Shown piece by piece: positions 27,945 through 36,423 of a DNA stretch of 64,000 nucleotides (positions are counted from its first letter, which is position 1; every line of letters begins with the position of its first letter). This DNA is from Methanocella paludicola SANAE. GTDB taxonomy: Archaea; Halobacteriota; Methanocellia; Methanocellales; Methanocellaceae. The position numbers were made by a program, and so were the translations under genes. The notes below the pieces were generated by a model. That model saw only the letters and a program-made list of their open reading frames with translations, was not told where the DNA came from and did no database searches. The stretch lies in contig NC_013665.1 in NCBI RefSeq assembly GCF_000011005.1, positions 1,201,437-1,265,436 of the forward strand. Direction: 5' to 3'.

Positions 27945-28745
27945 ATGTCCCTTAAAGTACTTCGACAAACGCTGCTGGACAAGTGGAAGAGCATCGGCCT
28001 GGTCACCGCCCTATTCTTCGTGTTCATGGCCTATTACACGGCCCTGTACCCCTCGACGGCGAGCCTGTCCACGGCCAGCATCAACGAGCTCCTCGAGAAT
28101 CCGGCCATTAAAGTGTTGCTGGGCAACCTGCAGTGGGATAACTCGTTCGAGAGCTATATCTCGACCAAGGGCCTCATGTTCACCGGACTGATCGCGGCCG
28201 GCTTCGTCGCGTGGCTGACGGCCGGGTTCCTCTCCGGCGAGGTCGACCATAAGACCATCGACCTGCTATTGGCCCAGCCCATCGTCCGCACCCGCCTCGT
28301 CCTCACTCGCTATGCCGCACTGGTCGCGACGGTCACGATCATGATGCTGGCGATGCTGGTCGGCGTCGTCGTCGCCGTCAAAGCGCTCGACATCACGACA
28401 TCGATCCCGTGGATAGCGTATGCGATAGGGTATATGGGCGTGTTGACGCTGGCCTTCGGCGCGATCGCGATGTCCATCTCGGCTTATCTGAGCGATGGCC
28501 GGAAGGCGGCGCTGACATCGCTGGGAGTCCTGGTCCTCATGTATTTCATGGAGACCGTGGGCTCGATCGTCGACCTGCTGGGTCCGATACGCTATTTGTC
28601 GCTCTTCCACTATGCCCGGTACAACGAGATGCTGATGACCCGGACCCTGAGCCTGGTCGATGTTGGCGTTATGCTGGCCGTGGCGATCGTGTTCGTGGCG
28701 CTGGCTGTCGTGGCCTTCCAGAGAAGGGACATTAACGTGTCCTGA
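27945..28745 (+). CDS. ABC-2 permease B (operon 2)
   Basis: 266 aa, six predicted membrane spans, paralogue of the preceding permease (LSGEVDHKTIDLLLAQPIVR matches its LAGEIEMKTIDLLLAQPVTR). GGAGG lies about 6 nt before the ATG. Last gene of the operon; a terminator hairpin overlaps its end. The three permeases in this region seem to be products of successive duplication. Confidence 0.9.
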   Translation: MSLKVLRQTLLDKWKSIGLVTALFFVFMAYYTALYPSTASLSTASINELLENPAIKVLLGNLQWDNSFESYISTKGLMFTGLIAAGFVAWLTAGFLSGEVDHKTIDLLLAQPIVRTRLVLTRYAALVATVTIMMLAMLVGVVVAVKALDITTSIPWIAYAIGYMGVLTLAFGAIAMSISAYLSDGRKAALTSLGVLVLMYFMETVGSIVDLLGPIRYLSLFHYARYNEMLMTRTLSLVDVGVMLAVAIVFVALAVVAFQRRDINVS

Positions 28746-28763
28746 TGTCCCTTTTTTATTTTT
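28726..28763 (+). terminator. Terminator of ABC operon 2
   Basis: GGGACA (28726-28731) pairs with TGTCCC (28746-28751), spanning the stop codon, followed by TTTTTTATTTTT. Fits termination of the operon; the convergent TrmB gene ends about 75 nt further on. Confidence 0.75.
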
Positions 28764-28836
28764 ACATGCTCAAGTAGCCGGTGAAAAAATGAAAGACAGC
28801 TCAAGCGTTACGGCCGAAGGGCGACTGATCTTCTAT

Positions 28837-29682
28837 TTATTTTTTCCGCGGCTTACTATCCGGTGCTTTTTTCATGCTCCACGGGGAAAAGATGAACTTC
28901 GAGCTCATGATGAACGCCTGGTTCGTCGTGTTCAGGGCGCTGATCTCGTCCCCGGCGATCGGGGGGACGTACAGGAATTCGCGGTCATCCGTTATTAGCA
29001 TGAACGCGCTGCGATGGTCCAGGACGCCCATCGCTTCCTTAAAGGGCGTGACCTTATTCGTATTTCCCATCTCGCCAGCGGAAAAGGCATCGATCATTTC
29101 CTTTGCCGACATGACGTAGATCGTCGCGTCGTCCTTCTCGAACGTTTTTTTCAGCCTGCCTTCGAGCGTCCCGTCGTCCGACATGACCATGAGGGTGACC
29201 TTAACGCCTTTGCCCGCCGCCCGCTCCAGATGGCGCACGTAGCGGTCCGATGCCATGCAATAAATGCTCTGCTCCGCATGGTCGATCATGTCATCGATCT
29301 TGTAGCCGACGGTCGCGTTGCCATATATCGACCAGAGGGCGCGGGCGGACTTCTCCTGCCGGTTCTCCTTTTCCAGCGCGTGCAGCCCCCGGAGCGCCTC
29401 CTCCGCCGCCTTCACGTACACGTCCGCCAGGAGCCGGACGGCGATCTCGGGCGGGATCGCCTGGTAGACCAGCGGCTTGCTATTCGTCTCCACGACCAGC
29501 CCGCGCTCTTCCAGCGTCCGCAGGCTCTCGTAGATGCTCGGCTTGCTGATATCCAGCATTTCGACCAGGTCCTTCGCCTCGGCGTACTTGTAAAGGACGA
29601 GCGCCGAATAGACCTTGGCCTCCGAATCGAAGAGGCCCAGCGTTTTGAGCGATGCCACGAGGGCGGGCGAGATATTTTTCAT
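28837..29682 (-). CDS. TrmB-family transcriptional regulator
   Basis: About 281 aa. N-terminal winged helix of the TrmB type (LKTLGLFDSEAKVYSALVLY ... SKPSIYESLRTLEERGLVV), a helical linker, and a C-terminal PLD-like effector domain. TrmB proteins control sugar uptake and metabolism in archaea. ATG 29682 is preferred over 29703 because family proteins begin just before this helix. It is convergent with the ABC operon and divergent from the methyltransferase gene, and it may regulate either. Confidence 0.88.
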   Translation of the reverse strand: MKNISPALVASLKTLGLFDSEAKVYSALVLYKYAEAKDLVEMLDISKPSIYESLRTLEERGLVVETNSKPLVYQAIPPEIAVRLLADVYVKAAEEALRGLHALEKENRQEKSARALWSIYGNATVGYKIDDMIDHAEQSIYCMASDRYVRHLERAAGKGVKVTLMVMSDDGTLEGRLKKTFEKDDATIYVMSAKEMIDAFSAGEMGNTNKVTPFKEAMGVLDHRSAFMLITDDREFLYVPPIAGDEISALNTTNQAFIMSSKFIFSPWSMKKAPDSKPRKK

Positions 29683-29706
29683 GCTTACTAACAGACTTAT
29701 CATTGG

Positions 29707-29784
29707 TAGTTAAATAGTTAACGACCAAAGCGAAAGTTATATATTCGATTACTGTACTCATGTCTATTGTAGTTAACCGGTTAA
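29707..29784. promoter_or_regulatory. Operator region between trmB-like gene and methyltransferase
   Basis: Three TAGTTAA words (29707-29713, 29715-29721, 29770-29776); the last is part of the perfect 12-bp palindrome TTAACCGGTTAA (29773-29784). TATA-like TTATATATTC lies at about 29737-29746, so the palindrome would sit near the start site of the methyltransferase transcript, a repressor-type position. Likely bound by the adjacent TrmB protein (inference). Confidence 0.5.
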
Positions 29785-29809
29785 TTACTGTGTATCAGGT
29801 CGTGAAAAT

Positions 29810-30685
29810 ATGGATAAAAGCCAGTCAAGCACCAGCGCCTCGGGCATCGCCGCCCTGAGGGCATACGAGTCCAGGAAGCCCGAGGGCGAGCGTATCTGTA
29901 ACGACACTTACGCCCGGCATTTTATCAGCACCTGGATGTACCACCTCGTCAATTTCTTCATGAGGCTCGGCTGGGATAAGATCAAGGGCCCCGACGTAGT
30001 GGGCTACCTGGTCGTCCGCTGCCGCTACATGGACGACTACCTGGAATCCTGTATCAAAGATGGGATAAAGCAGTTAGTCATTCTGGGCGCCGGCTACGAT
30101 TCCCGGGCTTATCGCTTCGAACAGCTTAAAGGCCGGGTCAAGGTATTCGAGGTCGATTTGCCCGGAACACAGGAGATCAAGCGTAAAAAGCTGGTCAACG
30201 TCTTCGGTGGCATACCGGATGGTGTCGTCCTGGTGCCGGTAGACTTTAATACCCAGAAACTGGACGAGCGCCTGAAGGAAAGCGGCTATGACGGGAGCCT
30301 CAAGACGCTGTTCATCATGGAAGGCGTCGTATTCTATCTCACGCCGGAGGCAGTCGATGGCACACTGGCCTTCATTGTGGGCCACTCCGGGAATGGAAGC
30401 TCCGTCATCTTCGACTATACCGATAAGGCCGTCGTAGACGGTACCTATAAGCGCTCCGAGATATCGTCGATGAGGCGTTATAAGGCGTTCTCCGGCGAGG
30501 AGATCGTATACGGCATCGACAGCAGTACGATCAAAGAGTTCATGGAGGGCCGGGGGTTCGACCACGTCGTGAACGTCACCGGCGACGACCTACACCGCAT
30601 GTACTTCAAGGGCGCCAACGAGAAAAGGCAAGTAGCCCCGATCTATTCCATCGTCCACGCAACGGTCAGGCCAAAGAACGGCTAA
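29810..30685 (+). CDS. SAM-dependent methyltransferase (TIGR00027 / LCM type)
   Basis: 291 aa methyltransferase of the leucine carboxyl methyltransferase-like family. Motif I is LVILGAGYDSRAYRF near residue 87, followed by the acidic FEVDLPGTQEIKRKKL strand that binds the SAM ribose, and a motif near EGVVFYLTPEAV. Family members in bacteria methylate small molecules or carboxyl groups; the substrate here is unknown. ATG start, weak ribosome binding site, preceded by the putative TrmB operator. Confidence 0.88.
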   Translation: MDKSQSSTSASGIAALRAYESRKPEGERICNDTYARHFISTWMYHLVNFFMRLGWDKIKGPDVVGYLVVRCRYMDDYLESCIKDGIKQLVILGAGYDSRAYRFEQLKGRVKVFEVDLPGTQEIKRKKLVNVFGGIPDGVVLVPVDFNTQKLDERLKESGYDGSLKTLFIMEGVVFYLTPEAVDGTLAFIVGHSGNGSSVIFDYTDKAVVDGTYKRSEISSMRRYKAFSGEEIVYGIDSSTIKEFMEGRGFDHVVNVTGDDLHRMYFKGANEKRQVAPIYSIVHATVRPKNG

Positions 30686-30724
30686 TTCTTTTTTATTATC
30701 GTTTACCGTGTGACTGCAAAAACA

Positions 30725-30760
30725 TTTATTACTATATACGTAATATACTAATTACGTAAT
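30725..30760. promoter_or_regulatory. Promoter/operator of the MarR gene
   Basis: TATA-like TATTACTATATA (30727-30738) overlaps two TACGTA-centred palindromes, 30737-30742 and 30753-30758, the second extended to ATTACGTAAT. Centres are 16 bp apart. This is a typical layout for autorepression by the MarR protein encoded next door. Confidence 0.5.
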
Positions 30761-30771
30761 AACTTGATATC

Positions 30772-31266
30772 ATGGAGATGGCCGGTATGGGAAAAACAGG
30801 AGAATCGGGCGCTGTCAATGCGCTTCATGATGAGCATATCTACATGACCGTCAAAAGCCTGCTGACAATACTTAATAAAATGCGGTCCGACAGGCTGGAG
30901 ACCTGGTCCGACAAGCTAAAGGGAATATCGAAGATGGAATTGCACATCCTCCTGCTCGTCCAGGCACAGCCGGACATCGTCCTGGGCGAGATTAAGGACA
31001 GGCTCGACGTGCCTAATAGTACTCTAACCGGCGTCATCGACCGCATGGAAAAGCAAGGCCTGGCCAGGCGCACGATCAGCCCCAGGGACCGCCGCTCATA
31101 CGGGCTGGAACTCACGGAAAAAGGCAAGGAAGTGCGCAAGGAGCACGACCGTATACTGCTCATGCTCGCCTCGAATATGCTCGATCCTCTGGACGACCGG
31201 GAACGTACGACGTTCATAAGACTCCTATCGAAGATCGCTGACAACATGCATCCGGGAGGCGAATAA
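30772..31266 (+). CDS. MarR-family transcriptional regulator
   Basis: 164 aa winged-helix protein. The recognition region reads LGEIKDRLDVPNSTLTGVID and the wing is RRTISPRDRRSYGLELTEKG, both classic MarR features; flanking helices provide the dimer interface. Start could be 30772 or 30787 (GGAG upstream). With a TATA box about 35 nt before, a nearly leaderless transcript from 30772 is possible. The next gene follows its stop directly, so they form an operon. Confidence 0.9.
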   Translation: MEMAGMGKTGESGAVNALHDEHIYMTVKSLLTILNKMRSDRLETWSDKLKGISKMELHILLLVQAQPDIVLGEIKDRLDVPNSTLTGVIDRMEKQGLARRTISPRDRRSYGLELTEKGKEVRKEHDRILLMLASNMLDPLDDRERTTFIRLLSKIADNMHPGGE

Positions 31267-31267
31267 C

Positions 31268-32239
31268 ACGGCATCAGTAAAAGCTCTCCGCGTCGCCGCC
31301 ATACAGATGACGTCCCGCCTCGGGATGGTCGAGGAAAATATCGGGCATGCGACCCGGATGATAGAGGATGCGGCAGGGCAGGGCGCAAAGATGGTCGTGC
31401 TGCCGGAGATGTGCATGACCGGGTATACGCTCACCAAGCAGGCCTGGGATATGGCCGAGCCCGCCGGAGGCCCCATAGAACAGTGGCTTACATCTACATC
31501 GAAGCGGCTGGGCATTTACCTGGGAGCAGGGCTGGTCGGGTGCGAAGGCGAGGACTTCTATAACACGTATTTACTGGCCGACCCGCAGGGTAAGGCCATC
31601 GGCAGGGTACGAAAGACACAGACAGAATATGACATTTTCAAAGCCGGCGATATGGCCTCCCACGTCATCGATACCGATATCGGACGCATCGGCGTGGGCA
31701 TCTGCGCCGATAACCATGTCGTCTTTCTTCCGAAGCTCATGGAAGAAAAAGGCGTGGACATCCTGTTAATGCCGCATGCGTGGCCGACGCCATACCGTAC
31801 ATCGAAGCTCATATCAGAGCAGGATATCAAAGAGCAGAACGATAATGCCCACGAGTACGCCCTGCTGTTCTCAATGATACTCGGTATACCGGTAGTCTTC
31901 GTCAACCAGGCCGGTCCGATCGAAGGCGGGCGCTGGCCTGGCATACTGGGCAGGGTGCTGACGCCTGAGTACTTCCGTTACCCGGGCCTGTCGGCCATCG
32001 TCGACTCGGACAAGTCTATAAAAGCACAAACCGGACACGATGAGGGCATTATCGTGGCGGACGTTACGATGGACCCGGCACGCAAGCATAAGGCAGAAAT
32101 ACCTGATTACGGCGGCTGGCTCCACCCCGGGGCATTCCCCATGAGAAAGATCGTCATGCCCCTGGAGATCTATCGGGGAAAAATAAGCTATAAGCTGAGC
32201 GGCGAGCGAAAGCGGAAGGCACTAGCCTGCAACGGCTAG
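31268..32239 (+). CDS. Nitrilase-superfamily carbon-nitrogen hydrolase, apparent ACG start
   Basis: 323 aa if started at ACG 31268. The Glu-Lys-Cys triad is complete: E47 (VVLPEMCMTGY), K116 (RKTQTEYD), C146 (GICADNHV). Family proteins begin with the beta strand ALRVAAIQM; the only in-frame ATG (31307) lies after it and would delete it. From the upstream stop at 31217 no ATG, GTG or TTG is in frame, while GGGAGGCG sits 6 nt before ACG. It may hydrolyse an amide, carbamoyl or nitrile substrate. Cotranscribed with the MarR gene. Confidence 0.85.
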   Translation, partial: TASVKALRVAAIQMTSRLGMVEENIGHATRMIEDAAGQGAKMVVLPEMCMTGYTLTKQAWDMAEPAGGPIEQWLTSTSKRLGIYLGAGLVGCEGEDFYNTYLLADPQGKAIGRVRKTQTEYDIFKAGDMASHVIDTDIGRIGVGICADNHVVFLPKLMEEKGVDILLMPHAWPTPYRTSKLISEQDIKEQNDNAHEYALLFSMILGIPVVFVNQAGPIEGGRWPGILGRVLTPEYFRYPGLSAIVDSDKSIKAQTGHDEGIIVADVTMDPARKHKAEIPDYGGWLHPGAFPMRKIVMPLEIYRGKISYKLSGERKRKALACNG

Positions 32240-32244
32240 GGGCT

Positions 32245-33030
32245 TTAAACGATCTTTTCCAGTTTTTCATGGACTTCCGGATAAGCGACGTGAGGCCTTT
32301 TCGTGACGAAGGCGCTGTCCAGGTCCTCGCAAATGCCGATAGCGATCCGTATCGGTATTCCCAGCGCCATCCGGTCTTCGGGGAACCAGCAATTCCCTGT
32401 CGGGTCCATCGGGCCAATATAAGCCGAATCGCGGGGCGCTTTTTCCGCCAGCCCCGCCGGATAGGTCAAAATCGTGGCGCATGTCGGGCCCCAGGAGGCC
32501 CTTACAGCGTTAAACGTGTCCGTGCTCCTGAAGTGGACCATGCTGCTGAGGTTCCTGATCTGCTCGCCATTACCATAGCATATTATCGCCTTCACTCCCG
32601 GGTCGGCCTCGAGGTCTTCGCAACGCCGGATGACCGTATACGTGCCGGGCGGTGTTACGGCGCCAAGGGCTTCCTTCGACCTTTTAACGGCGTCGGGGCT
32701 GGCTTTCAGGTATTCGGCTTCGCCGTTGCGGAACTCTTTTGTGCCCGTCGAAACGAAAAAGTCGATGAGGGGTGCCATCCTACCGTATCCGGTCCAGCCG
32801 ATGCCGCCCGCGCAGCACCCGGCCAGCGCGCCCTTGCCGAAGTACAGCGGCGGGGATTTTTCTGATAGCGAGGCCATGTAGATCGCCTTCGCGAGGCACC
32901 GGTCGACGGACGTGATCGGCTTCCCGCCATCGGGCACGCTCTCTGCACCATAGACGCATAACGGCTGCGTCTTCAATCTTCCTGCGGTCCGGATACGTTC
33001 CCCGATCTTTTTTATCGATATTGCGGTCAT
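32245..33030 (-). CDS. DUF169 family protein
   Basis: About 261 aa, matching the DUF169 pattern by eye: paired Cys/Gly-rich block (ALAGCCAGGIGWTGYG), a PGVKAIICYGNGEQ segment and WGPTCATILTYPAG. The family is common in methanogens and anaerobes; function is unknown, though conserved Cys residues suggest metal or cofactor binding. Soluble. Convergent with the hydrolase (5 nt apart) and divergent from mcm. Confidence 0.8.
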   Translation of the reverse strand: MTAISIKKIGERIRTAGRLKTQPLCVYGAESVPDGGKPITSVDRCLAKAIYMASLSEKSPPLYFGKGALAGCCAGGIGWTGYGRMAPLIDFFVSTGTKEFRNGEAEYLKASPDAVKRSKEALGAVTPPGTYTVIRRCEDLEADPGVKAIICYGNGEQIRNLSSMVHFRSTDTFNAVRASWGPTCATILTYPAGLAEKAPRDSAYIGPMDPTGNCWFPEDRMALGIPIRIAIGICEDLDSAFVTKRPHVAYPEVHEKLEKIV

Positions 33031-33118
33031 CATGGTCATCTCAATACTTTCAATATACCCTCGAAAGCCATATATGTGTAAGGTGGTATATTCTCACTTC
33101 CCGACAGGAGTGAGCCCG

Positions 33119-35209
33119 ATGGCGGCGAGCGTCGTATCATCCAAACAAAAATGGAAGGAGTTCTTTACACGGTACTACAAGCCCGATATCCAGCAGCTTG
33201 CGGTATCCGACGCAAAGTCTAAGTCCCTTACCATCGAATTCCAGGAGATTGTTAAATTTGACGTGCGCCTGTCCGAGGAGCTTCTGAAGAATCCCGATAA
33301 AGTCATTAAGGACGCCGAGGACGCGATACCTCTTGTGGACCTGCCCGTCAAGCGGAAAGTGGCGGCCTTCGTAAGGGTCGTCAGGATACCCCGGAAGACC
33401 CAGATCCGCGAGCTAAGGAGCAGCCATATCAACTCGTTCGTATCCATCGAGGGCACTGTCCGTAAGATCACCGACGTCCGCCCCCGCATCATCGTCGCGG
33501 CGTTCGAATGTGCCCGGTGCGGCAACCAGATCTATCTGCCCCAGGAAGGCTCCGGCAAGTTCCTTGAGCCCTCCTATTGTAGCTGTAACGAGGAGAAAAA
33601 GGGCGTTTTCCGGCTGATGTTCAAGGAGTCGACCTTCGAGGACTACCAGCGCATCAAGATCCAGGAATCCCCGGAGGACCTCAGGGGAGGCGAGCAGCCC
33701 CAGACCCTTGATGTCAACGTGAACAACGACCTGTCCGGAGTGCTCACGCCGGGCGAGCGAGTCGTAGTGAACGGCATCCTGCGCTCGGTGCAAAAAATAA
33801 ACAAGGATGGCAAGACCGTTTATTTTGAGATCTACGTCGATTGTAATTCGCTCGAGTTCGAGGAGCAGGAGTTCGACGAGCTTGAGATCACGCCCGAGGA
33901 AGAGGAAACCATTCTCAAGCTGGCGAAGGATAAGGACGTATTCAGGAAGATCATCGGCTCGATTGCGCCCTCTATCTACGGGTATGAGGAAGTTAAAGAG
34001 GCTGTAGCCTTACAATTGTTTTCTGGCGTTGTGAAAAATCTGCCCGATGGTACCCGCATCCGGGGCGATATTCACGTCCTGCTGGTCGGTGACCCGGGTA
34101 TTGCGAAATCGCAGATACTGCGTTATGTTGTTAATCTTGCGCCTCGTGGCGTTTATGCATCCGGTAAGAGCGCATCCTCGGCAGGCCTGACCGCGGCGGC
34201 CGTCAAGGACGACTTCGACGGAAGCTGGACGCTGGAGGCCGGCGCGCTCGTCCTCGCCGACAAGGGCATCGCGGCCGTCGATGAGATGGACAAGATGAAA
34301 TCCGAGGATAGGAGCTCTCTGCACGAGGCAATGGAGAGCCAGACCATCAGCGTCGCGAAGGCGGGCATACTTGCTACGCTCAAGTGCCGCTGCTCGCTGC
34401 TGGGCGCGGCGAACCCGAAGCTCGGGCGCTTCGATGCCTTCGAGAACATCGCCGAGCAGATCAACATGCCTCCCTCTCTTATCTCCCGTTTCGACTTGAT
34501 CTTCATTTTGCAGGACAAGCCGGACGAAAAGCGGGACTCCAGGATCGCGGGGCATATCCTGAAATCGCACTACGCCGGAGAGCTCGGGGCACACCGTACG
34601 CATAATGCCTCTAGCTTTGTGACCGACGTCGCGGTTAAAGAGGCCCAGAGCCCGATCCTGCCCGAGATCGACGCCACTCTACTAAGGAAGTACATCGCTT
34701 ACGCCAAGCGCAACGTATACCCGGTCATGACCGACGAGGCCCGGGAGCGCATCACGAAGTTCTACCTTGAATTGCGTAAGCCGGGCGAAGATAAGAACAG
34801 CCCCATCGCTGTTACGGCACGACAGCTGGAAGGCCTGGTGCGATTGTCGGAAGCGAGCGCCCGCATGCGCCTCAGCGACCGCGTTAACATCGAGGACGTA
34901 GAGAGGACCATCGCCATCACCATGTCGAGCCTCAAGCAGGTGGGCACGGACCCGCAGACCGGCAACCTGGACATCGACATACTCACGGTCGGCGTGGGCA
35001 AGTCCCAGCGCGAGCGCATCAAGGACCTGAAGAACATCATCATGGACCTTGCGAAAGAGTATGGCTCCGGAGGCGTGCCCCTCGATAAGATCGTGGAGAA
35101 GGCGGCCGAGCACGGCCTGACGAAGGATAAAGTAGAAAAAGAGATAAAGAAATTAAAGGAGATTGGCGAAATATTCGAGCCCAAGGTCGGCTTCTACAGC
35201 CATACCTGA
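33119..35209 (+). CDS. mcm: Replicative DNA helicase MCM
   Basis: Hexameric 3'-5' replicative helicase, about 696 aa. N-terminal domain with a Cys4-type zinc site (CARCGNQ at residue 131, CSC near 160), then the AAA+ core: Walker A GDPGIAKSQ (324-332), Walker B AVDEMDKM (about 386-393), arginine finger in SRFD (about 456), and a C-terminal winged helix. AGGAGTGAG before ATG 33119 fixes the start; the longer frame adds an unlikely N-terminus. No intein at Walker A. Codon usage turns AT-richer around 33990-34160. Confidence 0.96.
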   Translation: MAASVVSSKQKWKEFFTRYYKPDIQQLAVSDAKSKSLTIEFQEIVKFDVRLSEELLKNPDKVIKDAEDAIPLVDLPVKRKVAAFVRVVRIPRKTQIRELRSSHINSFVSIEGTVRKITDVRPRIIVAAFECARCGNQIYLPQEGSGKFLEPSYCSCNEEKKGVFRLMFKESTFEDYQRIKIQESPEDLRGGEQPQTLDVNVNNDLSGVLTPGERVVVNGILRSVQKINKDGKTVYFEIYVDCNSLEFEEQEFDELEITPEEEETILKLAKDKDVFRKIIGSIAPSIYGYEEVKEAVALQLFSGVVKNLPDGTRIRGDIHVLLVGDPGIAKSQILRYVVNLAPRGVYASGKSASSAGLTAAAVKDDFDGSWTLEAGALVLADKGIAAVDEMDKMKSEDRSSLHEAMESQTISVAKAGILATLKCRCSLLGAANPKLGRFDAFENIAEQINMPPSLISRFDLIFILQDKPDEKRDSRIAGHILKSHYAGELGAHRTHNASSFVTDVAVKEAQSPILPEIDATLLRKYIAYAKRNVYPVMTDEARERITKFYLELRKPGEDKNSPIAVTARQLEGLVRLSEASARMRLSDRVNIEDVERTIAITMSSLKQVGTDPQTGNLDIDILTVGVGKSQRERIKDLKNIIMDLAKEYGSGGVPLDKIVEKAAEHGLTKDKVEKEIKKLKEIGEIFEPKVGFYSHT

Positions 35210-35234
35210 GGCGTGTGAGCGTGGCATCGTGTAC

Positions 35235-35519
35235 ATGAAGGTCTATCATATCGGCGAGGAGGTCCTCGTGGCGGTCTCCGACGAGAGCTGTCTCGGTAAG
35301 GAGTTTACCGAAGGCGATATTCACCTGAAGGTCAATAAGGAGTTCTATGGCGAGGAGCGTGCGGATAAGGACGAGGTGGTCTCGGCCCTTTGTGACGCCA
35401 CCATCGCAAACCTCGTCGGCGAGCAGAGCGTCGCCACCGCCGTCGAGAACGGCTTCGTCAACCCCTCGGATGTCATTTACATCCAGGGCGTGCCTCACGC
35501 TCAAATGGTGTGCATCTAA
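35235..35519 (+). CDS. DUF424 domain protein
   Basis: 94 aa, matching the archaeal DUF424 family (MKVYHIGEEVLVAVSDESCL ... GREF-type KEFTEGD ... VATAVENGFVNPSDVI). The family is widely conserved in archaea and often lies near information-processing genes; its function is not established. The gene starts 26 nt after mcm; a GTG at 35229 is an alternative start. The longer open frame overlapping mcm is not credible. Confidence 0.85.
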   Translation: MKVYHIGEEVLVAVSDESCLGKEFTEGDIHLKVNKEFYGEERADKDEVVSALCDATIANLVGEQSVATAVENGFVNPSDVIYIQGVPHAQMVCI

Positions 35520-35549
35520 GCATTTGCTTAGTACGTAAGCTTTTGCTTA
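35517..35549. terminator. Paired hairpins after DUF424 gene
   Basis: TAAGCATTTGCTTA (35517-35530, including the stop codon) and TAAGCTTTTGCTTA (35536-35549), two near-identical 14-nt palindromes, followed by TTTTTATAATATCC. Probable terminator of mcm-DUF424. Confidence 0.6.
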
Positions 35550-35788
35550 TTTTTATAATATCCGTAATATATGCGGAATTCATTCATTCCACAGAACGAT
35601 TTCTAATTTCATTACATACAGGATGGCGCAACAGGCCTACGATTAATCTACACAGTTTCAGGCCAGGGCAATAATAGTAAACATATTTATATTATGAACA
35701 TTAATTATTTAAGTAATAAGCTAGGATATAAATAACAATGCACGAAATAGCGTTTTATGTGCATCGACACTTGGGCCGGTGATTGGAT
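35550..35788 (+). promoter_or_regulatory. AT-rich upstream region of the Lrp gene
   Basis: About 240 nt, no gene seen. AT-rich, with TATATTATG and AATTATTTAAG near 35689-35710 as candidate promoter elements. Ends in GGTGAT (35778-35783) that serves the regulator gene. Confidence 0.35.
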
Positions 35789-36373
35789 ATGGAGATAGAC
35801 TTACTCAATAAAAAAATTCTACAGCTTCTACAGAAGGACGGCAGGATCACATACAAGGACATCACGAAAGAGATGGACCGGGCCGAATCCACGGTGCGAG
35901 AGCGCATCGGCTTCATGGAAGACCAGAAGATCATCGAAGGCTATACGGCTATCATCAACAAGCCCCGGGTCGGCCTGAACCGGAGTGCCATCCTCTATGC
36001 GAGGGTCCCTATATCCAGCTTCGAGGAGATCGCGAACAATCTGAAAGCGGTGAACGGCGTCCTCCAGATCTACCGGACGAGCGGGGATAAGAACCTGGCG
36101 TTCTTCATGGCCGCCACCGATGACGAGGAGCTTAACCGTACTATAAAGAATAAAGTCACGCCCCTGGGCGTCACTGACATCGAAGTGTCCATCATCCTCG
36201 AGGCAGTGCGCGAGATCGCCGAAGTCAATATCCTCAGTGTCGAAGAGAAGAATGAGATGGACGAGAAGAAGCGCCAGCGCGAGGTCAGCCGCACACAGAA
36301 GGCCGTCAAGGGCGAGAAGAAGATCGGCACCGCGCTTGAGAATGCTTTAGAGAACTTCCGGGTCCAGGTTTAA
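35789..36373 (+). CDS. Lrp/AsnC-family transcriptional regulator
   Basis: About 194 aa. N-terminal winged helix (DLLNKKILQLLQKDGRITYK ... STVRERIGFMEDQKII) and a RAM/AsnC effector domain (residues about 65-145), then an unusual charged C-terminal tail of about 50 aa rich in Lys and Glu. GGTGAT 5 nt before ATG 35789 fixes the start; TTG 35783 lies within that site. The tail may alter oligomerisation. Target genes unknown. Confidence 0.9.
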   Translation: MEIDLLNKKILQLLQKDGRITYKDITKEMDRAESTVRERIGFMEDQKIIEGYTAIINKPRVGLNRSAILYARVPISSFEEIANNLKAVNGVLQIYRTSGDKNLAFFMAATDDEELNRTIKNKVTPLGVTDIEVSIILEAVREIAEVNILSVEEKNEMDEKKRQREVSRTQKAVKGEKKIGTALENALENFRVQV

Positions 36374-36381
36374 AATTAGCT

Positions 36382-36417
36382 GTCCACGGGCTTGCCGTGG
36401 ACTTCACTCTCTTTTTA
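36382..36417. terminator. Terminator between convergent Lrp and AAA genes
   Basis: Perfect 8-bp arms GTCCACGG / CCGTGGAC with a 5-nt loop (36382-36402), followed by TTCACTCTCTTTTT. Serves the Lrp gene and, in the other direction, possibly the AAA ATPase gene. Confidence 0.8.
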
Positions 36418-36423
36418 ATATCT

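Noticed and set aside
28660..28998. Plus-strand frame over the end of ABC operon 2 and the TrmB gene
   Set aside because: Crosses a terminator and lies antisense to TrmB; no domain seen.
33119..35209. Possible intein in mcm
   Set aside because: Walker A and flanks are continuous; only the codon usage shifts.
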